Shown piece after piece: positions 32,787-41,336 of a stretch of DNA of 64,000 nt. Both the position numbers and the translations under genes were made by a program. The number at the start of each line of letters is the position of its first letter. The stretch's first letter is position 1. This DNA comes from Bradyrhizobium roseum (lineage in GTDB: Bacteria > Pseudomonadota > Alphaproteobacteria > Rhizobiales > Xanthobacteraceae), in NCBI RefSeq assembly GCF_030413175.1, contig NZ_CP129212.1:2108001-2172000 (forward strand), written 5' to 3'. The notes beneath the pieces are model-generated. The model saw nothing but the letters and a program-made list of their open reading frames with translations, was not told the origin of the DNA and made no database searches.

Positions 32787-33989
32787 GTGCGTCGGCTGAT
32801 CATCGCGTCACTACTGCTATGCGGAGGGGCAACGCCCTCCCTCGCGCAATTTTCCGACAACAAGATCATCATCGGTGTGATGGGCGATCAAAGCGGCGTT
32901 GTCGCCGATGTCGGCGGGCCCGGATCGATCCTGGCGGCCCGGATGGCGGTCGAGGATTCGGGCGGAAACGCCAGCGGCGTCCCCATCGAGATCATCACGG
33001 CCGACCATCAGAACAAGCCCGACGTGGCGTCGGCGATTGCCCGTGAATGGTTCGACCGGCGCGGCGTCGACGTTATCGCCGACCTGCCGCATTCCGGCGT
33101 GGTCTTCGGGTTGATGGCGATTGCCAACGAGAAAAAGCGTTCCCTGATGATATCGGGCGCCGCCAGCGTGGAGATCACCGGGGGGCGCTGCTCGCCGTTT
33201 GCCACTCACTGGACGGATGACACCTACGCGCTGGCGCGCGGGACCGGTGTCGCCCTGATGCAGCAGGACCTGAAGTCCTGGTATTTTCTCACGGCTGACT
33301 ATGCTTTCGGCCACGATCTCGAAAAGGACGCCGCGCGCGTCGTCGAGGAACGTGGAGGCAAGGTAGCCGGAAGCGCCCGCCACCCGTTGAGCACGGCCGA
33401 TTTCTCCGCACTGCTGCTGCGCGCGAAATCCTCGCAGGCGCAGGTCGTTGCACTGGCGAGTGCCGGTGCCGACACTGTCAACGCCATCAAGCAGGCCGGC
33501 CAGTTCGGGATCATGCGCGGCGGCCAGCGCGTCGCGGCGCTCCACGCCTTCGTTACCGACATCAATAGCGTTGGCCTTGAAGCGGCGCAGGGCCTGATCA
33601 TCACCACCGGCTTCTACTGGAACGATACCGATGGGACTCGTTCCTTCGCAGAGCGCTTTTTCAAGGCCCATGGCCGCATGCCTACCCGTGAGCAGGCCGG
33701 CGTCTATACCAGCGTGCGGCACTACATCAAGGCTGCCGGTGCAGCGAAGACTGACGATGCAGCTGTCGTGAACACGGAGATGCGAAAGCTGCCCGTCGAT
33801 AAATTCGGCCGGCAGGTCCGTATCCAGGAAAACGGCCGTGTCATCTACGATCTCGGTGTCTATCGGGTGAAGCCCCCGGCCGAGAGCAAGGCGCCGTGGG
33901 ACTATTACGAGCGCATCGCCACGGTCCAGGCTGACACCGCCTTTCGCTCGCTCGATACCGCGGGCTGCGCCGCTCCGGGCGTTCGATGA
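32787..33989 (+). CDS. Branched-chain-amino-acid-type ABC substrate-binding protein
   Basis: This 400-residue type I periplasmic binding protein (LivJ-like, Peripla_BP_6) begins with a clear signal peptide (RRLIIASLLLCGGATPSLA, cleavage near residue 21). Family features are KIIIGVMGDQSG, GGPGSILAARMAVEDSGG, and a mid-chain YFLTADYAFGHDLE. The GTG at 32787 sits six bases after AGGAGA. It is the first gene of the uptake operon and overlaps the ATPase gene. Liv-type systems carry amino acids, amides, urea or aromatic acids; the adjoining phosphonoacetate hydrolase and amidase suggest an acyl or amide phosphonate here, unproven. Confidence 0.9.
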   Translation: MRRLIIASLLLCGGATPSLAQFSDNKIIIGVMGDQSGVVADVGGPGSILAARMAVEDSGGNASGVPIEIITADHQNKPDVASAIAREWFDRRGVDVIADLPHSGVVFGLMAIANEKKRSLMISGAASVEITGGRCSPFATHWTDDTYALARGTGVALMQQDLKSWYFLTADYAFGHDLEKDAARVVEERGGKVAGSARHPLSTADFSALLLRAKSSQAQVVALASAGADTVNAIKQAGQFGIMRGGQRVAALHAFVTDINSVGLEAAQGLIITTGFYWNDTDGTRSFAERFFKAHGRMPTREQAGVYTSVRHYIKAAGAAKTDDAAVVNTEMRKLPVDKFGRQVRIQENGRVIYDLGVYRVKPPAESKAPWDYYERIATVQADTAFRSLDTAGCAAPGVR

Positions 33990-34810
33990 CAATGCTTCTT
34001 CTTGATCGTCCAGGGCGGGCGGCCGCGCCGATTGCTTCGGCCGCTCGAAAATACGACGTCGCAACATCGCTGCTGACCGCCCGTGACCTGAAGGTTCGCT
34101 TCGGTGATTTCGAGGCGCTTCGCGGCGTCTCGATTGATCTCGACGCCAGGTCGATCCATGCGGTGATCGGGCCGAACGGGGCCGGCAAGACCACGCTATT
34201 CAACGTGATCAGCGGCTTTACAAAGCCAACCGCCGGCCATGTTCGTCTCAACGGTGCGGATGTGACCGGGGCGGCACCGAACCGCCTTGCACGGCTCGGA
34301 CTCGCCCGCTCGTTTCAGATATGCTCGATTTTCCCGAATCTCTCCGTTGCCGATAATGTCCGCACCGCACTGGCGCTGGACGTGCGCGGCCTGCAGCTGC
34401 TGCGCGGCCGTTCGCGGCGGGACGAAACCGAAGCAAGGGTCCGGCACCTTCTCGATCAAGGCGGGCTGACGGACGAGAGCGAACGGCGGGCCGCCGATCT
34501 GTCCTATGGTCGCCGGCGACTGCTTGAGATCGTTACGACGATCGCGATCGCGCCGAAATTCCTGCTGCTCGACGAGCCGACCGCGGGTCTGGCCCGCGAA
34601 GACATCGCACCCGTCGCAGCCCTGATCAAGACGGTTGCTGCTGGCTGTGGCGTCCTTCTCGTCGAGCACAATCTGCAGGTCGTGAAAAGCCTGGCGGCGA
34701 AGGTCACGGTGCTCGCGGAAGGCTCGGTCCTCTGCGAGGGCAGCTATGACGGAGTCGCGCGCGACCCGCGCGTGATCAGCGCCTATATCGGGGCCGAGCG
34801 TGGTGCCTGA
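33986..34810 (+). CDS. ABC transporter ATP-binding protein, LivG type
   Basis: This 274-residue cytoplasmic ATPase energises the Liv-type importer encoded around it. Walker A GPNGAGKTT, the Q-loop region RSFQICSIFPNLSV, signature LSYGRRRL (the usual LSYGQQR with RRR) and Walker B LLLDEPTAGL are present. An N-terminal extension of about 25 residues precedes the usual start of the fold. It overlaps both the binding-protein gene and the LivF-type gene. Confidence 0.92.
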   Translation: MTMLLLDRPGRAAAPIASAARKYDVATSLLTARDLKVRFGDFEALRGVSIDLDARSIHAVIGPNGAGKTTLFNVISGFTKPTAGHVRLNGADVTGAAPNRLARLGLARSFQICSIFPNLSVADNVRTALALDVRGLQLLRGRSRRDETEARVRHLLDQGGLTDESERRAADLSYGRRRLLEIVTTIAIAPKFLLLDEPTAGLAREDIAPVAALIKTVAAGCGVLLVEHNLQVVKSLAAKVTVLAEGSVLCEGSYDGVARDPRVISAYIGAERGA

Positions 34811-35510
34811 TGCGATTTCGCTGCGCCTCTCGCATGTCCAGGCGTGGTATGGCGACTCCCAGGCGCTGTTCGGCGTCAGCTTCGCGGTGCGAAGGGGCGA
34901 GGTGACCTGTCTGGTCGGTCGCAATGGCGCCGGCAAGACCACCGTGCTTCGCGCCATCATGGGTCTGCTGCCGCGACAAACCGGCAGCATTGTCCTGTCC
35001 GGGCGCGAAGCCAGCGGCATGCGCCCTTATGAGCGCACCCGGTTCGGCATCGGCTATTGTCCCGAGGAGCGGGCGATCTTCTCCAGCCTGACCGTGGAGG
35101 AGAATCTTGCGCTTCCTCCGGCCGTTTGCGCCGCGGGCATGGCCAGGGCCGATATCTTCACGCTGTTCCCCAATCTTCGTACCAGGGGACGCCACTACGG
35201 CGACCAGCTCAGCGGCGGCGAGCAGCAAATGCTCGCCATCGCCCGGATCCTGCGCACGGGCGCGCAGACGCTTCTTCTGGACGAACCCACCGAGGGGTTG
35301 GCACCGGTGGTCGTCAGGCAGATCGAGCAGGTGCTGATCGAACTCAAGCGCCGCGGCTACACGATCCTGCTTGTGGAACAGAATCTCGACTTCGTCCTGC
35401 ATCTCGCAGACCGGGTGGTGGCGATCGAAAACGGTGCTGTTGTGGACGACCTCCAAACCCGCGGCGACGAGCACGTCAAGGCTCGGCTTCTCGAACGTAT
35501 GGCGCTGTGA
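34800..35510 (+). CDS. ABC transporter ATP-binding protein, LivF type
   Basis: This 236-residue ATPase is the second nucleotide-binding subunit. It has Walker A GRNGAGKTT, signature LSGGEQQML, Walker B LLLDEPTEGL (the LivF-typical TEGL), and the switch in LVEQNLDF. The GTG start overlaps the LivG gene by 11 bases. Length is normal for LivF. Confidence 0.92.
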   Translation: MVPDAISLRLSHVQAWYGDSQALFGVSFAVRRGEVTCLVGRNGAGKTTVLRAIMGLLPRQTGSIVLSGREASGMRPYERTRFGIGYCPEERAIFSSLTVEENLALPPAVCAAGMARADIFTLFPNLRTRGRHYGDQLSGGEQQMLAIARILRTGAQTLLLDEPTEGLAPVVVRQIEQVLIELKRRGYTILLVEQNLDFVLHLADRVVAIENGAVVDDLQTRGDEHVKARLLERMAL

Positions 35511-35517
35511 TTCCCGC

Positions 35518-37422
35518 ATGATGGACCTCATCCTCGGCTACCTGACGATAGGCCTCGTCAACGGCTCGTTCTACGCGCTGCTCAGTCTCGGACTGGCGCT
35601 GATCTTCGGCCTTCTCAACATCCTCAACATGACGCATGGCGTGCTCTACATGATGGGCGCCTTTGCTGCATGGGCCGGTTCGCGATACCTCGGATTGGGC
35701 TATTTCGGAGGGCTGGTTTTTGCGCCGGTCTGCGTAGCTCTTTTCGGCATGATGCTCGAACGCTTGTTGTTGCGTCGAACCTACGGCCTCGATCCGCTGT
35801 ACGGATTCATGCTGACGTTCGGCGCGGCGATGGTCGTTCAGGGAGGTTTCCAGGCCTATTTCGGTTCGACCGGACTACCCTACGCCGCGCCGGATTGGCT
35901 ATCCGGCGGGCTGGATCTTGGCTTCCTGTATTTTCCGGCCTATCGGCTTTGGGTCGTCGCCGTAGCGCTGGTCGTATGCGTGATCGTATGGATCGCGATT
36001 GCGCGCACGCGGCTTGGCTCGGTCCTGCGCGCCTCGTCCGAAAATGCAGCAACGGCTGAGGCGCTCGGCGTCGGCGTGCCTCATGTTTTCGCTGCCACTT
36101 TTGCCCTCGGCGCCGCCTTGGCGGGATTGGCAGGCGCGCTGGCGGCGCCGATCTACCAGGTCTCACCGCTGATGGGCTCGGACATCCTGCTCGTCGTGTT
36201 TGCAATCATCGTCATCGGCGGCATGGGTTCGATCGGCGGAACCATCGTCTCGAGCTACGCGCTCGCGATGATCGAAAGCCTGACGCAAGCGCTGGTCCCG
36301 CAGGCGGCAAGCTTCATCGTCTTCGCCTTCATGTGCCTCGTGCTGTTGCTGCGGCCGCAGGGGTTGTTTGGCATTTCGGTGGTCCGATCCCATGAATTCC
36401 TGGCGGCGCGGCTGCCATGGATCGAGCCCGCAGATAAGGCAACCGCCGCCAAACGCCTGACCGGCATGGTGCCGGTGCTGGCCGCCGTCGTCGCGCTATT
36501 CGCGCTGCCGATGCTGCTTTATCCCGTCTATCTGATGAAGATCTTCTGCTTCACCATCTTCGCCGCTTCATTCAATTTCCTGCTGGGCTATGCCGGCATC
36601 ATGTCCTTTGGTCAGGCGGCGCTATTCGGCACGGCGGCCTATTTCACAGCGCATGCGGCAAGGGAGTGGGCGTTGCCGCCGGAAGCCGCGATCGGCGTCG
36701 GGATAGCGGCGGCGCTCGTTCTGGGGCTCGTCATGGGCATCTTTGCGATCAGGCGCCGGGGCATCTATCAGGCGATGATCACGCTGGCGATCGCGCAGAT
36801 GGTCTATTTCGTCTATGTGCAGGCCAGCTTCACCCATGGCGAGGATGGCATTCAGTCAGTTCCCCGCGGCATGTTGCTGGGGTTGATTGACCTTCGCAAC
36901 GACACCAACGTTTACTGGCTCTGCGCCGCAGCCATGCTCGGCGTGCTGTTCGGCCTTCGCCGTCTGATCAATTCCCCGTTCGGGATGATGCTGATCGCGA
37001 TTCGCGATAATGAACGCCGGGCCCTGTCGCTGGGGCACAATGTCGACGCCTACAAGCTCGCTGCATTCGGCGTCGCGGCGCTCTGCGCCGGCGTCGCCGG
37101 CGCCATGAGTGCCGTCGTGTTCCAGTTGGCCACCTTGTCCGGCGTGCATTGGCATCTTTCAGGCGAAGCCGTGCTGATGGCGTTGATCGGTGGCATCGGC
37201 ACATTTGCCGGGCCGCTCGTCGGCGCCACCGTGCTGGTGACGATGCAGCATTTTCTGTCGCCCTTCGGTGCCTGGATCGTGGCAATTCAGGGCGTCGTCT
37301 TTGTTCTTTGCGTCCTGCTGTTTCGCGATGGCTTGTTGCCGCATGCCCAGGCGCTCGCCGCAAGCCTTCGCAGTTGCGTAACGCGCAGGCCCGCGCGGAC
37401 CACGGAGGCCGTCTCCCCATGA
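35518..37422 (+). CDS. Fused LivH-LivM permease of a branched-chain-type ABC importer
   Basis: This 634-residue membrane protein joins two permease domains that are normally separate: a LivH-like half (residues 1 to about 290, starting LGYLTIGLVNGSFYALLSLG and with IGGMGSIGGTIVSSY) and a LivM-like half (from about 320, with FAASFNFLLGYAGIMSFGQAALFG and GGIGTFAGPLVGA). Roughly 16 hydrophobic helices are visible. ATG 35518 (with a second ATG next to it) follows the LivF stop by seven bases. The single-chain permease is a natural fusion, also known in some proteobacterial Liv-like systems. The stop overlaps the amidase start (ATGA). Confidence 0.9.
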   Translation: MMDLILGYLTIGLVNGSFYALLSLGLALIFGLLNILNMTHGVLYMMGAFAAWAGSRYLGLGYFGGLVFAPVCVALFGMMLERLLLRRTYGLDPLYGFMLTFGAAMVVQGGFQAYFGSTGLPYAAPDWLSGGLDLGFLYFPAYRLWVVAVALVVCVIVWIAIARTRLGSVLRASSENAATAEALGVGVPHVFAATFALGAALAGLAGALAAPIYQVSPLMGSDILLVVFAIIVIGGMGSIGGTIVSSYALAMIESLTQALVPQAASFIVFAFMCLVLLLRPQGLFGISVVRSHEFLAARLPWIEPADKATAAKRLTGMVPVLAAVVALFALPMLLYPVYLMKIFCFTIFAASFNFLLGYAGIMSFGQAALFGTAAYFTAHAAREWALPPEAAIGVGIAAALVLGLVMGIFAIRRRGIYQAMITLAIAQMVYFVYVQASFTHGEDGIQSVPRGMLLGLIDLRNDTNVYWLCAAAMLGVLFGLRRLINSPFGMMLIAIRDNERRALSLGHNVDAYKLAAFGVAALCAGVAGAMSAVVFQLATLSGVHWHLSGEAVLMALIGGIGTFAGPLVGATVLVTMQHFLSPFGAWIVAIQGVVFVLCVLLFRDGLLPHAQALAASLRSCVTRRPARTTEAVSP

Positions 37423-38768
37423 ACGTGATATCAGGTGCCCTGGAGCTTGCTCTGTACAGCAAGCCATTGACCGAATTGCCGGCCCGCACCATCGTCAGGG
37501 CGATCCGCGATCGTCGGCTGACGGCGGCATCGGTGATGGAAGCCTGCCTGGAGCGCATTGCCGCGCGCGAACCCGAGGTGAAGGCCTGGAGTTTCCTCGA
37601 TGCCGATCTGGCGCGCGAACGCGCGTGGCAGGCGGACAAGTGGCAGGCCGCGGGATTTCCACTCACCCCGCTGCATGGCTTGCCGGTCGGCGTAAAGGAC
37701 GTGTTCGATACCAGCGACATGCCGTCCGAATACGGCAGCGCAAGTTTGCGTGGACGCAGGCCAACCGAAGACGCTGATGCGGTAAGCGTGCTGCTCGGAG
37801 CCGGGGCGCTCATCATCGGCAAGACCAGCACGTCCGAATTCGGGATGTATCATCCCAGTCCGACCCATAACCCTTTGGACCTGTCGCGCTCGCCCGGCGT
37901 GTCGTCGGCGGGATCTGCGGCGGCGGTGGTCGACAACATGGTTCCGCTAGCGCTCGGCACGCAGCACACGGCATCCACGACGCTGCCGGCGTCCTTCTGC
38001 GGCGCGTTTGCGTTCAAACCATCGTTCGGCTTCACGAGCATGCGGGGATCCAATGTGCTCGTGCCGCGCATGGCGCATATCGGCCTGTTGGCCCGGTCGG
38101 TCGATGACCTCGCGCTGTTTGCCGGAGCCTTCGATGGTCGGCTCGGCGAGCTCGAGGCAATCCCGCATCCGCCGAGGCTCGGTCTGGTCTGCGGGCCGGG
38201 CTGGGAGATGGCAAGTGATGCTGCACGGGAGGCCCTCGATCGCCTGGTTGCCGGATTGCCTGCGACAGTGGCCGCCGTCGAACTGCCTTCTGACTTCGAC
38301 AGGGCGATCGAGATCGTGCACGGCCTTCTGAACGCACATCTGGCGTATCGCTTCGGCCTCTCGCCGCCGGAAACGTTCCGCAATTTCTGCGCGCCGCTGC
38401 AGCAAGGCATCATCGCCGGCCGCGAATTGAGCGCTATGGATTATCTCAAACTCGAGGCTATGGCCGACCGCCTATCGGCTCACGCTGCGCGGTTGTTTCT
38501 CGATCATGATGTCTTGATCACGCTCTCCGCGCCGGGGGAAGCCACACGTCTTGAAGACGGCCCGGGCTCGGGCGTCATGTCCATGCCCTGGAGCCTGTGC
38601 GGACTGCCGACCATGTCGCTGCCGCTGCTGCGCGGCGCGAACGGCCTGCCGATCGGCGTTCAACTCATTGGCCGGCGGGGCGGCGACCGCAACCTCCTGC
38701 GCGTAGCGGCGTGGTTTACCGATGCAACAATAATCCTCAAACATGTGTCTTCCCATGAACAAGCTTGA
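37419..38768 (+). CDS. Amidase-signature-family hydrolase
   Basis: This 449-residue enzyme belongs to the amidase signature family (Ser-cisSer-Lys triad). The catalytic lysine lies in LPVGVKDVFDT and the serine-rich region reads SPGVSSAGSAAAVV, with the nucleophile position in TQHTASTTLPASF. The usual DTGGSIR around the nucleophile is replaced by QHTASTT; the serine is kept but the oxyanion-hole glycines are altered. It is coupled to the Liv-type permease and overlaps phnA, so it may release phosphonoacetate or ammonia from an imported amide. The actual substrate is unknown. Confidence 0.88.
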   Translation: MNVISGALELALYSKPLTELPARTIVRAIRDRRLTAASVMEACLERIAAREPEVKAWSFLDADLARERAWQADKWQAAGFPLTPLHGLPVGVKDVFDTSDMPSEYGSASLRGRRPTEDADAVSVLLGAGALIIGKTSTSEFGMYHPSPTHNPLDLSRSPGVSSAGSAAAVVDNMVPLALGTQHTASTTLPASFCGAFAFKPSFGFTSMRGSNVLVPRMAHIGLLARSVDDLALFAGAFDGRLGELEAIPHPPRLGLVCGPGWEMASDAAREALDRLVAGLPATVAAVELPSDFDRAIEIVHGLLNAHLAYRFGLSPPETFRNFCAPLQQGIIAGRELSAMDYLKLEAMADRLSAHAARLFLDHDVLITLSAPGEATRLEDGPGSGVMSMPWSLCGLPTMSLPLLRGANGLPIGVQLIGRRGGDRNLLRVAAWFTDATIILKHVSSHEQA

Positions 38769-40047
38769 TCGAACATTGACCGATGCTGCGTCCCGTCGCG
38801 CGGAGGAACCCCTCGTAAGCGTCAACGGACGCACCTATGCGTGGCCAAAACATCCGACCGTGGTCATCTGTTTCGACGGCTGCGATCCCGCCTATCTCGA
38901 GGCTGCCAGCGCGGTCGGGGCAATTCCTGCCATCGACCGGATGCGGCGCGAGGGCTTTGCCGCCTCCGCGCTCGCAGCCATGCCGACATTCACCAACCCC
39001 AATAATGTGTCCATCGTCTGCGGTGTATCGCCCGCGGTTCACGGTGTCTCCGGCAATTTCTATCTCGACCGTGACACGGGTGCGGAAATCATGATGGTGG
39101 ATGCCACCCCGGTGCGCGCACCGACCATTCTGTCGGCATTTTCGCAAGGGGGGGCCAGGGTCGCCGCCGTCACCGCAAAGGACAAGCTGCGCAAGGCGCT
39201 GGGGCAGGGACTCGACGGCATCGCTTTCTCTGCCGAGAAGGCCGATGAGGCGACCGACGCGGAGAACGGAATTTCCGAGATCGGGGCGTTGGTAGGACGG
39301 GGAGCACCGGATCAGTATTCCGCGGATCTTTCCTTGTTCGTGCTCGATTCCGGAATTCGCCTGCTCGAAACCTGCCGGCCGGATCTCATGTATCTGTCGC
39401 TTTCCGATTATGTGCAGCACAAGCATGCACCCGCTGCGCCCGAAGCGATCGCGTTCATGCGCGCGGTGGATGAACGGCTGGCAAGGATGATCGCGCTCGG
39501 CGCCCGCCTCGGAATTGTTGCCGACCATGGCATGAGCGACATGGCCCAACCGGACGGGGAGCCGAACGTCGTCTATCTCGGCGACCTGCTCGATGCGGCT
39601 TTCGGTCCGGGCGCTGCCCGCGTGATCTGCCCGATCACCGATCCCTTCGTACGCCACCATGGCGCCCTGGGCGGCTTTGTTCGTGTTCACCTGCAGCAAA
39701 CGGAGCCATCTGTCGCGGAGGTGTTGCAGTTCATTCAGAAGATCCCGGGAGTCGGGATGGCGGCAACTCGCGAGGAAGCCTGCCTGCGTTTCGAACTGCC
39801 TGAAGATCGCGAAGGTGACATCGCCGTGGTGGCGCGATCGGGCGTCGCCCTCGGCGCCCATGCGAGCGACCACGATATCTCGCAGCTATCGGGAGAGCGG
39901 CTGCGCTCTCACGGCGGGTTCGCCGAGCAGGTGGTGCCGTTCATCCTCTCGCACCCGCTCAAGGCCGGACGGGTTGAAGGCGGGGCAGGAAGGCCGCTCC
40001 GCAACTACGATATTTTTTCGGTCCTGCTCAATGAAGTGAAAGCCTGA
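38755..40047 (+). CDS. phnA: Phosphonoacetate hydrolase
   Basis: PhnA cleaves phosphonoacetate to acetate and phosphate with two zinc ions, and belongs to the alkaline phosphatase superfamily. In this 430-residue protein the whole metal and nucleophile set is visible: Asp41 in FDGCDP, nucleophile Thr80 in PTFTNPNN, Asp218 and His222 in LSDYVQHKH, Asp257-His258 in VADHGMSD, and His386 in RSHGGF. I chose ATG 38755 (MNKLDRT); an ATG four codons earlier is possible. It overlaps the amidase by 14 bases. With phnY it completes the route from phosphonoacetaldehyde to acetate and Pi. Confidence 0.93.
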   Translation: MNKLDRTLTDAASRRAEEPLVSVNGRTYAWPKHPTVVICFDGCDPAYLEAASAVGAIPAIDRMRREGFAASALAAMPTFTNPNNVSIVCGVSPAVHGVSGNFYLDRDTGAEIMMVDATPVRAPTILSAFSQGGARVAAVTAKDKLRKALGQGLDGIAFSAEKADEATDAENGISEIGALVGRGAPDQYSADLSLFVLDSGIRLLETCRPDLMYLSLSDYVQHKHAPAAPEAIAFMRAVDERLARMIALGARLGIVADHGMSDMAQPDGEPNVVYLGDLLDAAFGPGAARVICPITDPFVRHHGALGGFVRVHLQQTEPSVAEVLQFIQKIPGVGMAATREEACLRFELPEDREGDIAVVARSGVALGAHASDHDISQLSGERLRSHGGFAEQVVPFILSHPLKAGRVEGGAGRPLRNYDIFSVLLNEVKA

Positions 40048-40049
40048 CC

Positions 40050-41336
40050 ATGCCTCGTGCTATACTTGTCATCCTCGATGGTCTGCGCCGTGATCTCGTC
40101 ACGCCGGAGACCACGCCCCGTCTTGCCGCCTTTGCCGCGCGCTCCGAACAGTTCGCTGCCCATCGCACGGTGTTTCCCTCCTGCACGCGGGTGGTCTCGG
40201 CGAGCTTGGCGACCGGTTGTTATCCGGCGCGCCACGGCCTGCAAGGCAATACGATGGCGCTCATGGAAGACGGGCGCCTGGTTCGCCACGATGCAGGCCG
40301 TCCCGATTTCCTTCAGCATAAGCGGCGCGTCACCGGTCGCTCGCTGGCCGTGCCGACCCTGGCGGAGCGGTTGACGGGTAGCGGCGGCGCCATCATCTTC
40401 AGCAACGTTTCGCCGGGAGCGGCCTACGCGCACGATCCGGACGGGTTTGGTCGGGTCTATCATCGTGCAGGATCATTCGGCCGCGACCGGGTGCCGCTTC
40501 CCGAGGACGAGCAACTTCGCGTCACGCTGGATGTCGAAGGCGACCGGGCGATGACCGAGCGCTTCATCCGCGAAGCAATACTGCCCGAGGCCAATCCGCC
40601 TGCGCTTGCGGTCCTGTGGCTGGGCGAGCCGGACGCCACGCAGCACGCCTTGCCCATGGGCTCGCCAGGTCATCTTGCGGTGTTGGCGGAGGCCGACGGC
40701 AATGCCGGACGCGTCATGGATGCCGTAGGGACGCTCGACGACAAGGACGATGTTCTGCTGCTGATAGGATCGGATCATGGCCACCAGACGGTTACCGGCG
40801 TCGTCGACATCGATGAAGAACTCGTCGCCGCCGGATTGAAGGAAAGCCTCGAATCGACCGACGTGGTTGTCGCCTCGAACGGCACTTCGGCCTTGCTGTA
40901 CGTCCATCCTGACTTCGGTGCCCGTACGTCGCTGGTCGGCGACTTCCTGGCCAATCAGGCATGGGCGGAGACCGTCTTTGACGGTAGCGGGCTGGCGTCG
41001 GTCGGGCAAAGGCGGGACCACGGCCTCGCTTTCGCGGTCTCGATGCGCGCGAGCAACGAACCCAACGCCTACGGCGTGGTCGGTACCAGCCTCGTCGCGG
41101 AGCGCGCCGGCAACAAGGCGGATGTTCTTGGTAGCGGCCAGCACGGTGGCCTGGGTGCAGGGGAGCAGTCGCCCTTCCTGATGATCGACGGTGCGGGCTT
41201 TTGCCCTGGCGCTGCGAGGCAGGAGCCCTCCTGCATCACTGACATTGCGCCGACCATTCTCGCGCATCTCGGGCTTCCCGCGTCCGGAATGGATGGGCGT
41301 CCGCTGCAGGCCGCGCCGGGAGGCCGCAATGGCTGA
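40050..41336 (+). CDS. Alkaline-phosphatase-superfamily hydrolase (phosphodiesterase/nucleotide pyrophosphatase-like)
   Basis: This 428-residue protein is a second alkaline-phosphatase-superfamily enzyme next to PhnA, two bases downstream of it. It keeps the metal and nucleophile set: Asp10 in VILDGLRRD, Thr46 in FPSCTRVVS, then EPDATQH, GSDHGHQ and SGQHGG. The position usually occupied by Asn three residues after the nucleophile in PhnA and NPP enzymes is valine here, so the specificity probably differs. Phosphonate ester or phosphodiester cleavage is likely from family and context; the substrate is not determined. No signal peptide is seen, so it acts in the cytoplasm. The stop overlaps the ABC ATPase start. 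Confidence 0.85.
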   Translation: MPRAILVILDGLRRDLVTPETTPRLAAFAARSEQFAAHRTVFPSCTRVVSASLATGCYPARHGLQGNTMALMEDGRLVRHDAGRPDFLQHKRRVTGRSLAVPTLAERLTGSGGAIIFSNVSPGAAYAHDPDGFGRVYHRAGSFGRDRVPLPEDEQLRVTLDVEGDRAMTERFIREAILPEANPPALAVLWLGEPDATQHALPMGSPGHLAVLAEADGNAGRVMDAVGTLDDKDDVLLLIGSDHGHQTVTGVVDIDEELVAAGLKESLESTDVVVASNGTSALLYVHPDFGARTSLVGDFLANQAWAETVFDGSGLASVGQRRDHGLAFAVSMRASNEPNAYGVVGTSLVAERAGNKADVLGSGQHGGLGAGEQSPFLMIDGAGFCPGAARQEPSCITDIAPTILAHLGLPASGMDGRPLQAAPGGRNG

